Below the pieces are notes generated by a model. It was not told the origin of the DNA. It ran no database searches and saw nothing but the letters and a program-made list of their open reading frames with translations. Below are positions 1 to 9,269 of a stretch of DNA of 64,000 nt, in pieces; within the stretch, counting starts at the first letter, position 1; each line of letters begins with the position of its first letter. The DNA is from Ruminococcus sp. (lineage in GTDB: Bacteria > Bacillota > Clostridia > Oscillospirales > Acutalibacteraceae), in contig JAFQRC010000005.1 of the NCBI GenBank assembly GCA_017410265.1, positions 186,001 through 250,000 of the forward strand, written 5' to 3'. The position numbers were made by a program, and so were the translations under genes.

Positions 1-1
1 T

Positions 2-520
2 GAAATGGATGGACAGGTTGTTTCTATTATTGAATTTCAGCACGTAAAACCAGGTAAGGGTGCTGCCTTTGTCAGAACTAAGATCAGAAATGTTATCACA
101 GGTTCTGTTGTTGAAAAAACTTTCAACCCTAACGACAAATATCCGACAGCTTTCATCGAGAGAAAGGATATGGAGTATAGCTACAGCGATGGCGATCTCT
201 ACTACTTTATGGACACTGAGACTTGGGAGCAGGTTCCTATTAACGCTTCTATTCTCGGCGATAACTTCAAGTTTGTTAAAGAGAATATGACTTGTAAGGT
301 TCTTTCATACAAGGGTAATGTTTTCGGTGTGGAACCACCAAACTTTGTAGAACTTACTATCACTCAGACAGATCCTGGCTTTGCAGGTAACACAGCTACT
401 AACGCTACAAAGCCTGCTACAGTTGAGACAGGTGCTGAGATTAAAGTTCCTCTCTTTATCGAAGAGGGCGAAGTTGTACAGATTGATACTCGTACAGGCG
501 AGTACTTAGGCCGTGCATAA
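2..520 (+). CDS. efp: Elongation factor P, 5'-truncated by window edge
   Basis: EF-P enters the ribosomal E/P site and relieves stalling at polyproline stretches. The reading frame is open to the left edge (the codon before the first visible Met is Glu), so roughly the first 15 residues lie outside the window. The visible part starts at [20 protein letters not shown], typical of the KOW-like domain I; the Lys in PGKGAAFVR is the tip residue that some bacteria modify. Two OB-fold domains follow, ending in [12 protein letters not shown], the usual EF-P C-terminus. The stop lies 12 bases before the next gene, so the two are probably co-transcribed. Confidence 0.95.
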   Translation, partial: EMDGQVVSIIEFQHVKPGKGAAFVRTKIRNVITGSVVEKTFNPNDKYPTAFIERKDMEYSYSDGDLYYFMDTETWEQVPINASILGDNFKFVKENMTCKVLSYKGNVFGVEPPNFVELTITQTDPGFAGNTATNATKPATVETGAEIKVPLFIEEGEVVQIDTRTGEYLGRA

Positions 521-532
521 GGAGTAATTACT

Positions 533-1006
533 ATGACTTTATCAGAAAAGATTTCTTACATCAGAGGTTTAGCTGATGGTCTTGAGCTCGACTCTGACAA
601 GAAGGAAGTTAAGGTTTTGAATGCAATTATCGAACTTCTTGACGATATGTCACTTGCAGTTGAGTCTATGGAAGAGCTCTATGATGAGCTTGCTGAAGAG
701 GTTGACGCAATCGATGAGGATCTCTCAACATTAGAAGACGACTTCTATGATGATTGTGACTGTTGTGATTGTGACGACTGTGATTATGATTGTGATGATT
801 GCGATTGCTGCGATTGTTACGATGATGACGAGGCTTACTATGAGGTAACTTGCGGTAAGTGCGAAGAGCAGATTTGCGTAAGTGAAGATGTTCTTTTAGA
901 GGGCGAAGTTGTTTGTCCTAACTGTGGCGAGTTACTTGAGTTTGATTTCTCAGGACTTTGCGATGACGATTGTGACTGTGGTTGTTGCTGCGGTGATCAA
1001 GACTGA
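533..1006 (+). CDS. CD1247-type acidic, cysteine-rich protein of unknown function
   Basis: Residues 1-70 form an acidic helical domain resembling the CD1247 N-terminal domain found next to efp in Clostridia. Residues 73-98 are almost only Asp and Cys. A zinc-ribbon-like pair follows (C107/C110 and C128/C131), then a second Cys-rich tail. There are 21 cysteines in 157 residues and no signal peptide, so it is probably cytosolic and metal-binding; that role is inference. The gene has a good GGAG ribosome site and ends just before an intrinsic terminator that closes the efp transcript. No enzymatic motif was seen. Confidence 0.8.
   Translation: MTLSEKISYIRGLADGLELDSDKKEVKVLNAIIELLDDMSLAVESMEELYDELAEEVDAIDEDLSTLEDDFYDDCDCCDCDDCDYDCDDCDCCDCYDDDEAYYEVTCGKCEEQICVSEDVLLEGEVVCPNCGELLEFDFSGLCDDDCDCGCCCGDQD
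749..826 (+). repeat. In-frame GAT/TGT codon repeat encoding the Asp-Cys tract
   Basis: This stretch is an imperfect tandem of GAT, GAC, TGT and TGC codons (hexamer unit close to GATTGT) inside the CD1247-type gene. It encodes the D/C tract at residues 73-98 and is a likely site of replication slippage. Confidence 0.75.
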
Positions 1007-1022
1007 TTTGATTAACATTTAC

Positions 1023-1059
1023 AACACCTCTCGTATAGTATAACGAGGGGTGTTTTTTT
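1023..1059 (+). terminator. Intrinsic terminator of the efp unit, containing the yunB ribosome site
   Basis: A 12-bp stem (1023-1034 with 1043-1054, one G-T pair) with an 8-base loop is followed by a run of seven T. The 3' arm contains GAGGGG (1045-1050), which is also the only plausible ribosome-binding site for yunB, whose TTG start lies at the end of the T run. Confidence 0.85.
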
Positions 1060-1705
1060 GCGTGCAAAAAAGAAACTCAGTAAAGGAAGAAAACTGCTGA
1101 ACAAAATAATATATATATCATTAGCCGTGTTTTTAACTTTAGTTGTATTCTTTGAGTTGACAGTAAGGGACAGGATTGAGCTTGCTATAATCGCTCAGAT
1201 TAAGAATGTTTCAAACAGTACGATTAACTCAGCGGTAGGAGAGTACATAAAAGAAAATGCTTCATTGAGCAAAGAAATGATTGAAATAAACAGTGATGAC
1301 AATGGTAATGTTAAGTCTATTACTGAAAATGCTTTTTCGGTTAACGCTTTTAAAACAGATATAATTAATTGCTGTCAGGAAAAAATCGATGAGGTTTTTA
1401 AAACTTATGGAATTGATGTTCAACTTGGTAATTTTACTGGACTAACTATACTATCTGAGTTTGGACCGTATGTAGCTATGGATATAGATGCAACATCAAC
1501 GATAACTTGCGATATAATCAGTACTTTTGAATCAAATGGTGTAAATCAGACATTGCATCGATTAGAGCTTGTTATGTATGTTGATATATATGTTGGAAAT
1601 CCGATAAGAATTGAATCAGTAGCATTCAGCACTTCGTATGAAATATCTCAGACAGTTATTGTCGGCAGTATTCCGTCTGCTTATGGTACAATATCAAGAT
1701 ATTGA
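1058..1705 (+). CDS. yunB: Sporulation protein YunB family
   Basis: YunB is a mother-cell membrane protein of spore formers with a poorly understood role. The product has a basic N-terminus, one membrane segment at residues 15-33, and an extracytoplasmic domain with family-typical stretches (GNFTGLTILSEFGP, NQTLHRLELVMYVDIYV, TVIVGSIPSAYG). The length of 215 residues is normal. The TTG start at 1058 is chosen because GAGGGG lies seven bases upstream; there is no ATG near the N-terminus. The start codon sits in the T tract of the preceding terminator, so read-through transcripts would fold the ribosome site away. Confidence 0.85.
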   Translation: MRAKKKLSKGRKLLNKIIYISLAVFLTLVVFFELTVRDRIELAIIAQIKNVSNSTINSAVGEYIKENASLSKEMIEINSDDNGNVKSITENAFSVNAFKTDIINCCQEKIDEVFKTYGIDVQLGNFTGLTILSEFGPYVAMDIDATSTITCDIISTFESNGVNQTLHRLELVMYVDIYVGNPIRIESVAFSTSYEISQTVIVGSIPSAYGTISRY

Positions 1706-1755
1706 TAATATTTGTGAAAAAAGTGTAAATAACCGCAATATAGTGATAAAAGCTA

Positions 1756-1784
1756 TTGAAATCATTACACTTATGTGGTAATAT
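1756..1784 (+). promoter_or_regulatory. Sigma-A-type promoter for the miaB-mutSL operon
   Basis: TTGAAA (1756-1761) and TAATAT (1779-1784) are 17 bases apart, and TGG immediately before the -10 gives an extended -10 motif. It lies in the yunB-miaB gap, about 35 bases upstream of the miaB start. Confidence 0.7.
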
Positions 1785-1818
1785 ATATTGGATAAAATAT
1801 AATTAGGGGGATAATGTC

Positions 1819-3237
1819 TTGCCGAGCAGAAAAATGGCAGAAAATCAAACAGTATCTCAGAGCGAATACTTAGAGCTTGTTGCTGAACTGATGAGCATTC
1901 GCAAAAGGGGAGAAGTACCTCTTGCATATGTAAGAACATATGGTTGTCAGCAGAATGTTGCCGACAGTGAACGCATCAAAGGAATGCTGGATAAAGCAGG
2001 TTTTTCTTTCACAGAAGAAGTCGATGAAGCTGATTTCATTTTATTTAATACATGTGCAGTCAGAGAGCATGCTGAAGATAGAGTTTTTGGAAATGTCGGT
2101 GCTCTTAAGAATATCAAAAGAAAGCATCCTTCTGTGCTGATTGCACTGTGTGGGTGTATGATGGAACAGGAGCATGTTGCTAAGCGTATCCACGATAGTT
2201 TCCCGTTTGTAGGTTTAGTGTTTGGTACTAACTGCTTGCACGAGTTTCCTAAGCTTTTATACAATAATCTGCTTTACGGTAAACGAACATTTCTTCGTGG
2301 TGTTACTGATGAGAACGTTTACGAGGGAATTCCTGTTAAGCGAGATGGTAATTTCAAAGGTTTTTTACCAATTATGTATGGTTGCGATAATTTCTGCTCA
2401 TACTGCATAGTGCCGTATGTACGAGGCAGAGAAAAAAGCAGACGACCTGAGGTTATTATTGAAGAAGCAAGAGAGATGATAAACAGCGGATATAAGGATA
2501 TCTGCTTGCTTGGTCAGAATGTCAATTCTTATGGTAAGGGTTTAGACCCCAGACCAACATTCGCTTCACTGCTAAAAGAAATTGATAAAATTGAGGGTGA
2601 CTATATACTGAGATTTATGACCTCACACCCTAAAGATTGCACTAAAGAGCTAATAGATACTATTGCTGAAAGTAAGCATATCAGCCATCACCTGCATCTT
2701 CCGTTTCAGTCTGGTTCGAATAGAATCCTCGAGCTTATGAACAGAAGATATACTAGAGAGAAGTATCTGGATATTATTAAATACGCGAAAGAGCGTATTA
2801 CTGATTTATCTTTGACCAGTGATATTATCGTAGGTTTCCCTGGTGAAACTTACGAGGATTTCCAGCTGACGCTTGACCTTATCAGAGAAGTAGGTTTTAC
2901 TTCGTTGTTTACATTCATTTATTCCCGCAGAAAGGGCACCCCTGCTGCACAGATGGAAGATGTAGCTACAGATAAAGAAAAGTCTACCTGGTTTAGAGAA
3001 CTGCTGAGTGTTCAGGAAGAAATTGCCGCTAAACGCTGTGCTGATATGGTCGGCTCTATTGAAAAAGTTCTGGTTGAAGAGAAATGCCAGAATAAAGAAG
3101 GAATTCTTTCAGGCAGAACAGGTGGTAATATTATCGTTGAATTTGCCGGAGACGAAAGTCTCATTGGTTCATTTAGAAATATTAAAATAACAAAAGCTCG
3201 CAACTGGATATTAAACGGTGAGCTTGTAAAGGAGTAA
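1819..3237 (+). CDS. miaB: tRNA-2-methylthio-N6-dimethylallyladenosine synthase
   Basis: A radical SAM methylthiotransferase that converts i6A37 to ms2i6A37 in tRNAs reading UNN codons. The auxiliary-cluster cysteines are at C43 (YGCQQN), C79 (NTCAVRE) and C113 (CGCMMEQ). The radical SAM motif is at C189, C193 and C196 (GCDNFCSYC), and a TRAM domain ends the protein. At 472 residues it has normal length. The TTG start at 1819 is preceded by TAGGGGG eight bases away; an in-frame ATG at codon 6 lacks a comparable site. It opens a tight run with the YmcA-like gene, mutS, mutL and miaA. Confidence 0.95.
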   Translation: MPSRKMAENQTVSQSEYLELVAELMSIRKRGEVPLAYVRTYGCQQNVADSERIKGMLDKAGFSFTEEVDEADFILFNTCAVREHAEDRVFGNVGALKNIKRKHPSVLIALCGCMMEQEHVAKRIHDSFPFVGLVFGTNCLHEFPKLLYNNLLYGKRTFLRGVTDENVYEGIPVKRDGNFKGFLPIMYGCDNFCSYCIVPYVRGREKSRRPEVIIEEAREMINSGYKDICLLGQNVNSYGKGLDPRPTFASLLKEIDKIEGDYILRFMTSHPKDCTKELIDTIAESKHISHHLHLPFQSGSNRILELMNRRYTREKYLDIIKYAKERITDLSLTSDIIVGFPGETYEDFQLTLDLIREVGFTSLFTFIYSRRKGTPAAQMEDVATDKEKSTWFRELLSVQEEIAAKRCADMVGSIEKVLVEEKCQNKEGILSGRTGGNIIVEFAGDESLIGSFRNIKITKARNWILNGELVKE

Positions 3238-3242
3238 TTATT

Positions 3243-3647
3243 ATGGATTTAATTTCACTTGCTAGACAGATGGGACATGCTATTCAGGATGAAAAGTCAT
3301 ATAAAGATTTACAGACAGCGAAGACTGCTGCTGATAATGACAAAGAGCTTCAGGATTTAATCGGCGAGTTCAATTTAAAGAGAATGGCGATTAATAACGA
3401 AGCATGCAAAGAAGATAGAGATGAAGAAAAACTCAGAACTCTTAACGAAGAGATGCGCTCTCTTTATTCAAAGATTATGTCAAATGAAAATATGACAGCT
3501 TATAATAACTCTAAGACTGAACTTGACACTGTTTTACAGCGTGTTCTTGCTATAATCACTCAGTCGGCTGAGGGCGAAGACCCTGATACAACTGATTTTT
3601 CGGCTTCTTGCACACACGACTGTTCAACCTGCGGCGGTTGTCACTAA
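3243..3647 (+). CDS. YlbF/YmcA-family protein (RicA position)
   Basis: A small helical protein of the YlbF/YmcA superfamily. In Bacillus subtilis ymcA lies directly after miaB and before mutSL, so position argues for the YmcA (RicA) branch. There the Ric proteins form a complex that carries Fe-S clusters and affects RNA processing and development. The C-terminus here is CTHDCSTCGGCH (C123, C127, C130, C133, H134), a plausible cluster or zinc ligand set. The gene begins five bases after miaB, so translation is probably coupled. The split between YmcA and YlbF cannot be settled by eye. Confidence 0.8.
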   Translation: MDLISLARQMGHAIQDEKSYKDLQTAKTAADNDKELQDLIGEFNLKRMAINNEACKEDRDEEKLRTLNEEMRSLYSKIMSNENMTAYNNSKTELDTVLQRVLAIITQSAEGEDPDTTDFSASCTHDCSTCGGCH

Positions 3648-3681
3648 ACGTATTTAATTTTAAGGGTAAGGAATGAGGTAG

Positions 3682-6297
3682 ATGGCTGAGCTTTCTCCGA
3701 TGATGAAGCAGTATTTCAGCATTAAAGAAGAGAATAAAGACAGCATCGTGTTCTTCAGACTCGGCGATTTTTACGAAATGTTTTTTGATGATGCTAAAGT
3801 TGCATCGAAAGAACTGGAACTGACTTTAACAGGTAGAGATTGCGGACAGGAAGAAAGAGCACCGATGTGTGGTGTTCCTTTTCACAGCGCCGAAAGCTAT
3901 ATAGCAAGACTTGTAGCAAAAGGCTATAAGGTTGCTATATGCGAGCAGACTGAGGACCCGGCGCAAGCTAAGGGTATTGTTAAACGCGATATTATCCGTG
4001 TTATCACTCCGGGTACCGTTATGGAAAGCAGTATGCTTGACGAGAGTGTAAATAACTATATCTGTTCTGTATATGCTACATCAAAAAATATCGGACTTTG
4101 TTTTTGTGATATTTCCACCGGTCAGCTTAATGTAACAGGATTAGTATCTAAAGATGCTATATCAAACCTTAAAACCCAGCTTACTTCGTATTCACCGAAA
4201 GAGATTATTCTCGGTGGTACAATTAAAAATAATAATGACTTGATTTCGTTTATTAAAGACAAGCTCTCGTGCTATGTGTCTGTTTTGGATGATAGTGCTT
4301 GTGGTTTTTTAGAATGCTCCGATGCCGTTTTGTCACAGTTTGGAGCAAAGCAAGCTGAGGTTGTAGCTGGTAATAAAGATATTATTATCGCACTCGGTTC
4401 ACTTTTGAATTATCTCAAAGATACTCAAAAAACAGGTCTTGAGAGAATCGAAACTATTGATTTGTATTCTGATGATCAGTATATGAACCTTGATTACAAC
4501 ACTCGTAGAAATCTTGAACTCACACAGACTATGCGCACTAAAGAGAAGAAGCACTCTTTGCTGTGGGTACTTGATAACACTAAAACCGCCATGGGCAAGC
4601 GAATGATTCGTAGTTGGGTTGAGCATCCGCTGATGAATGTAGCTCAGATTTTAAAAAGACAGAGTGCAATTGATGAGCTTGTTAACAATACAGTTAAAAG
4701 ACTTGAGCTATCTGCGATGCTCGTTGGTATTTTTGATATTGAGCGTCTTATGACAAGAATTGTGTATGGTTCTGCTAACGCTAGAGAGCTTCGTTCACTT
4801 TGTGCAGCAATTTCTAATTTCCCACAGCTTCACGATGAGTTGTCAGATTCTAAGTCGAACTATCTCAAAGAGATTTATAGTAATCTTGATACTCTTGATG
4901 ATATAAGGGAGCTTGTTGACAGCTCTATCGTTGATGAGCCTCCGTTTTCTGTCAGAGAAGGCGGAATGATAAGAAAAGGCTACAGCGAAGAGCTCGATAT
5001 TCTCTCAAGAGATATGAATGATTCCACCTCGTTGCTTACTAAAATTGAACTTGAGCAGAAGGAAGCTACAGGTATACCAAAGCTCAAGGTTGGATATAAC
5101 AGGGTTTTCGGATACTATATCGAGGTTACTAACTCTTACAAAGAGCTTGTTCCTGAAACTTACATAAGAAAACAGACGCTTGCTAACTGTGAGCGATACA
5201 TAACGCCTGAATTAAAAGAGCTTGAAGGTAGAATCCTCGGTGCTAAAGACAGGGCTATTGCGCTTGAGTATGCTTTGTTTGACGCTATCAGAAAAAAGAT
5301 TGCTGAGAATCTCAACAGAATTGAAAAATCCGCTCAGGCTGTAGCTACTCTTGATGTACTGGTTTCACTAGCTAATGTTGCGTCAAGTAACAGATACACT
5401 AAACCTGAAGTTAATCTATCGAGCGTTATCAGGCTCAAAGATAGCAGACACCCTGTTGTAGAGGCACTGCTTGATTCTACACCTTTTGTTCCGAACGATG
5501 TGTTCCTTGATAACGACTCTAATCGAGTTGCTATTATCACAGGTCCTAATATGGCTGGTAAATCTACTTATATGCGACAGGTTGCACTCATTGTGCTTAT
5601 GGCGCAGATTGGTAGCTTTGTTCCTGCTTCATACGCTGAAATCGGTATAGTTGACAGTATTTTTACCAGAGTTGGTGCGTCAGATGATTTAGCGTCGGGT
5701 CAATCGACCTTTATGGTTGAAATGAATGAAGTGGCGAATATTATTTCTAATGCTACTAAAAAGAGTTTACTTATTCTCGACGAAATCGGCAGGGGTACTT
5801 CGACCTATGATGGTATGAGTATTGCTAGAGCAGTACTTGAATATGTTGCTGATAAAAAGCGACTTGGTGCTAAGGCACTCTTTGCTACTCATTATCATGA
5901 GTTAACTGTTCTTGAAGAGATTCTCGATGGAGTTAAGAACTATAATATTGCTGTCAAAAAACGCGGTGATGACATTACTTTCCTCAGAAGAATCGTACCG
6001 GGCGGAGCTGATGATAGCTATGGTATTGAAGTAGCAAAGCTTGCGGGAATCCCTGAGTCTGTTATTGTCAGAGCAAAAGAAATTCTGAAAGATTTGTCGT
6101 TTGAAAACGGCGGATTTAGTTCAAATACTACTATTAATAAGAAAAAGACTGATGTTTTCGAAGAAACTGATCAGTTATCGCTGATTCCGAGTAGCAGCAA
6201 CGCTGTGTGCGAAAAGCTAAATAGTGTTGATATCAACACTCTGACTCCGATTGAGGCTATGAACTTGTTATATGAACTAAAAAAATTATGTGATTAA
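3682..6297 (+). CDS. mutS: DNA mismatch repair protein MutS
   Basis: The mismatch-recognising ATPase. The N-terminal mismatch-binding motif is F30-Y31-E32 (GDFYEMF); the connector, core and clamp domains follow. The ATPase domain has Walker A GPNMAGKS at 621-628, Walker B LLILDEIGRGTST and the ATHYHEL signature. At 871 residues it is full length. An AAGGAA ribosome site lies nine bases before the ATG; an earlier ATG at 3673 runs into a stop at once. mutL follows after 18 bases, the usual mutSL arrangement. Confidence 0.97.
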   Translation: MAELSPMMKQYFSIKEENKDSIVFFRLGDFYEMFFDDAKVASKELELTLTGRDCGQEERAPMCGVPFHSAESYIARLVAKGYKVAICEQTEDPAQAKGIVKRDIIRVITPGTVMESSMLDESVNNYICSVYATSKNIGLCFCDISTGQLNVTGLVSKDAISNLKTQLTSYSPKEIILGGTIKNNNDLISFIKDKLSCYVSVLDDSACGFLECSDAVLSQFGAKQAEVVAGNKDIIIALGSLLNYLKDTQKTGLERIETIDLYSDDQYMNLDYNTRRNLELTQTMRTKEKKHSLLWVLDNTKTAMGKRMIRSWVEHPLMNVAQILKRQSAIDELVNNTVKRLELSAMLVGIFDIERLMTRIVYGSANARELRSLCAAISNFPQLHDELSDSKSNYLKEIYSNLDTLDDIRELVDSSIVDEPPFSVREGGMIRKGYSEELDILSRDMNDSTSLLTKIELEQKEATGIPKLKVGYNRVFGYYIEVTNSYKELVPETYIRKQTLANCERYITPELKELEGRILGAKDRAIALEYALFDAIRKKIAENLNRIEKSAQAVATLDVLVSLANVASSNRYTKPEVNLSSVIRLKDSRHPVVEALLDSTPFVPNDVFLDNDSNRVAIITGPNMAGKSTYMRQVALIVLMAQIGSFVPASYAEIGIVDSIFTRVGASDDLASGQSTFMVEMNEVANIISNATKKSLLILDEIGRGTSTYDGMSIARAVLEYVADKKRLGAKALFATHYHELTVLEEILDGVKNYNIAVKKRGDDITFLRRIVPGGADDSYGIEVAKLAGIPESVIVRAKEILKDLSFENGGFSSNTTINKKKTDVFEETDQLSLIPSSSNAVCEKLNSVDINTLTPIEAMNLLYELKKLCD

Positions 6298-6315
6298 GAA
6301 AGTTGGTGATTACGC

Positions 6316-8310
6316 ATGGGTAGGATAAATGTGCTAGATAAGCATGTCTCAGAGCTGATTGCTGCCGGAGAAGTTGTCGAAAGACCATCTTCAGTTATTA
6401 AGGAACTCGTCGAAAATTCTATTGACGCCGGAGCTACAGCTATTACTGTTGAAATTAAAAACGGTGGTACTACCTTTATGCGTGTTGCTGACAATGGTTG
6501 TGGCATTATGCGCGACGATGTCAAGGTTGCGTTTTTGCGCCACGCAACAAGTAAGGTTAAGGTCGAAAATGACCTTGATTCTATTTCTACACTTGGCTTC
6601 AGAGGAGAAGCGCTTGCATCTATTTCTGCGGTTTCTCATCTTGAGCTTATTACAAAGTCGGATGCCGAGGATATCGGCACACGCTATGTGATTTCCGGTG
6701 GAGAGGAAGTATCGCTGGATGATGCAGGTTGTCCTCAGGGAACGACTTTTATCATCAGAGATTTGTTTTATAACATTCCTGCCAGAATGAAGTTTTTAAA
6801 AACTGATGTTGGTGAAGGTAATGCTGTATCTAATGTCATTGATAAGATAGCTTTATCTCACCCTGAGGTTTCATTTACTTATATCAAAGACTCAAAGCAG
6901 ATGCTGAAAACTGCAGGCGATGGTAAGTTGCTTTCTGCTATTTATTCGGTGTATGGCAGAGATTTCGCTTCGGGTCTTATACCTGTTGATTATGAATTAA
7001 ACGGTGTTACTGTTAAAGGATATATTTCAAAACCACAGAACGCACGACCTAATCGTAATATGCAGAACTTCTTTATCAACAATCGTTTTGTCAAGAGTAG
7101 AACTGCGATGGCGGCTGTTGAAGAAGCGTGTAAAGGCTCTGTTATGGTCGGCAAATTCGCTTCTTGTGTTCTTAATATCGACATTGCTTACGAAGCTGTT
7201 GATGTAAATGTGCATCCTTCTAAAATCGAGGTCAGGTTTGTTAATGAACGACCTGTTTTCGATGCGGTTTATCACGCTGTCAAGTCTGCTTTAAATGCGG
7301 GCGATACACGAAAGAATGCTTCGTTTTCTCAGACTAAGCCTGCGGTTAAAGTTAACCCTTTTGAACTTGCGCAAAAAGTTTTCAGAGAACGTGATGAGGC
7401 TAAAAAGGTTGAGAAAAAGCATTATGTTGAAAACAAAAACGATATAAAGGATGTTCAGGTTAATCCATTTGAGTTGCTTGATGAACCTGTAGTTAGTGCT
7501 CCGAAAATCAAGCCTGTTTCTTTTGTGTCAGAAGTTTCTGACTCTGTAAATCCAATGGATATATACACAAAGTCTGTTGCCAAAGTTGATGAAGCAAGAA
7601 ATGAATCTTATGTTGTTGATGATTTCGTTGTTGAAAAAACTAAAAATGATGAAGTTGTTGTAAAACATGAGGCTGTTGAGCAGGTTTATGAAGACACTGA
7701 TGAAGTTGAAGACGTAAAGCCTTTGATAGAGCAGGAAGAAGATACTTTCAGATATATCGGTGAGGCGTTCAAAACATACATAATCATTGAGAAGAATTCT
7801 AAAGAATTAGTCTTTATTGATAAACACGCGGCTCATGAACGCATTATTTATGAGAAGCTTAAAGCTGAAAAGGGCAGTGGTTATTCTCAGATGCTCTTGG
7901 AACCTGTGTCAGTTACACTTAATAAAATTGACTATAACAGCGTTATCAGTAACATTGATATGTTTGATGAAGCCGGTTTTGAGGTAGAGGATTTCGGTAA
8001 CGGTGTAATACTTGTACGAAGTGCTCCTCAGTATCTTGAGAAGGAGGATATTGAACAGACTGTTTTGGAGATGGCTGGCTATCTGACTGAGAATAAAAAG
8101 AACATCAGAACTGAGCAGATGGACTGGATATATCACAATGTTTCCTGCAGAGCGGCTATTAAAGCCGGAAATATCAGTACTGACAGAGAGCTTATAGATA
8201 TTGCTAAAAAGGTTGAGAGCGACCCTACACTCAGATATTGCCCTCACGGCAGACCTTTGTGCATTGTTGTTAAAAAATATGAAATTGAAAAGCAGTTTGG
8301 TAGGGTGTAG
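6316..8310 (+). CDS. mutL: DNA mismatch repair endonuclease MutL
   Basis: A GHKL ATPase that couples mismatch recognition to strand incision. The N-terminal ATPase motifs are LVENSIDAGA (31-40), DNGCGI (59-64) and GFRGEALASI (94-103). The C-terminal domain carries the metal-dependent endonuclease motif DKHAAHERIIYE (502-513, the DQHA(X)2E(X)4E type) and CPHGRP (642-647), so this is the nicking form found in bacteria without MutH. A long acidic linker (about 330-480) lies between them. It is followed after two bases by miaA. Confidence 0.97.
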   Translation: MGRINVLDKHVSELIAAGEVVERPSSVIKELVENSIDAGATAITVEIKNGGTTFMRVADNGCGIMRDDVKVAFLRHATSKVKVENDLDSISTLGFRGEALASISAVSHLELITKSDAEDIGTRYVISGGEEVSLDDAGCPQGTTFIIRDLFYNIPARMKFLKTDVGEGNAVSNVIDKIALSHPEVSFTYIKDSKQMLKTAGDGKLLSAIYSVYGRDFASGLIPVDYELNGVTVKGYISKPQNARPNRNMQNFFINNRFVKSRTAMAAVEEACKGSVMVGKFASCVLNIDIAYEAVDVNVHPSKIEVRFVNERPVFDAVYHAVKSALNAGDTRKNASFSQTKPAVKVNPFELAQKVFRERDEAKKVEKKHYVENKNDIKDVQVNPFELLDEPVVSAPKIKPVSFVSEVSDSVNPMDIYTKSVAKVDEARNESYVVDDFVVEKTKNDEVVVKHEAVEQVYEDTDEVEDVKPLIEQEEDTFRYIGEAFKTYIIIEKNSKELVFIDKHAAHERIIYEKLKAEKGSGYSQMLLEPVSVTLNKIDYNSVISNIDMFDEAGFEVEDFGNGVILVRSAPQYLEKEDIEQTVLEMAGYLTENKKNIRTEQMDWIYHNVSCRAAIKAGNISTDRELIDIAKKVESDPTLRYCPHGRPLCIVVKKYEIEKQFGRV

Positions 8311-8312
8311 GT

Positions 8313-9269
8313 ATGAGCGATTTAAATAAGATACCGCTTGTTGTTATTGTGGGTCCTACTGCCAGCGGAAAGACTTCTTTGTCTATAGAAGTTGCTAAAG
8401 CGCTTGATGGGGAAATTGTTTCTGCTGATTCTATGCAAATCTACAAAGGAATGGATATTGCAACAGCTAAACCAACATCACAAGAACAGCAGGGGGTTAA
8501 ACACCACCTTATTGATTTTCTTGATGTATCTGAAAGCTTTTCGGTTGCTCAGTACTGTGAACTGGCACACGAATGTATAAAGGATATATACGATAGGGGA
8601 AAACTGCCTATTCTTGTCGGTGGTACCGGTTTGTATATTGATTCTCTCATTAATAATGTAACTTTTTCTAAGGCAGACTCTGATGAAATGTTGAGAGAAG
8701 AATTAATGATTGAATATGAGCAAAAAGGCGTCGATTATCTTCTTGATATACTCAGAGAGTTTGACGAGCAGTCAGCTATAAGACTGTCTGTTGAAAAAAA
8801 TCCTAAGCGAATTATCCGAGCTATAGAGATTTTCAAAACAACAGGAATTACTATGACCGAACATAATTTGAAATCACACGATGTTGAATCTCCGTATAAA
8901 ACGGTAATAATCGGACTTAACGCTGAAAAAAGAGAGGTTATTTACGATAGAATTAACAAGCGGGTTGACATTATGGTCGAAAACGGGCTGTTAAATGAAG
9001 CTGAAAAACATCTGGAGGTTAAGCATAGTAATACAGCTGCAATGGCTATAGGTCATAAGGAGTTGTTACCGTTTTTTGGCGGTGAAAGAGAGCTTGATTA
9101 TTGTATTGAAAATTTGAAGATGCAGACCAGGCGATATGCAAAAAGACAGCTTACCTGGTTTAATAGAAATGAAGATATACATTGGTTTTATCTTGATAAT
9201 ACTTGTAAAGAAGATCTGATTACAAAAGCAATAAAGCTTATTAAGAAGGAATTATTTAATGAAGAATAG
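8313..9269 (+). CDS. miaA: tRNA dimethylallyltransferase MiaA
   Basis: Transfers the dimethylallyl group to A37 of tRNAs, the step before MiaB. The P-loop GPTASGKT is at 14-21, followed by the DSMQIYKGMDIATAKPT substrate region and VGGTGLYIDSL; the C-terminus holds TRRYAKRQLTWFNR. The length of 318 residues is typical. The gene starts two bases after the mutL stop and overlaps the next gene by 11 bases, so mutS-mutL-miaA and the HlyD-like gene are one transcription unit. Confidence 0.96.
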   Translation: MSDLNKIPLVVIVGPTASGKTSLSIEVAKALDGEIVSADSMQIYKGMDIATAKPTSQEQQGVKHHLIDFLDVSESFSVAQYCELAHECIKDIYDRGKLPILVGGTGLYIDSLINNVTFSKADSDEMLREELMIEYEQKGVDYLLDILREFDEQSAIRLSVEKNPKRIIRAIEIFKTTGITMTEHNLKSHDVESPYKTVIIGLNAEKREVIYDRINKRVDIMVENGLLNEAEKHLEVKHSNTAAMAIGHKELLPFFGGERELDYCIENLKMQTRRYAKRQLTWFNRNEDIHWFYLDNTCKEDLITKAIKLIKKELFNEE

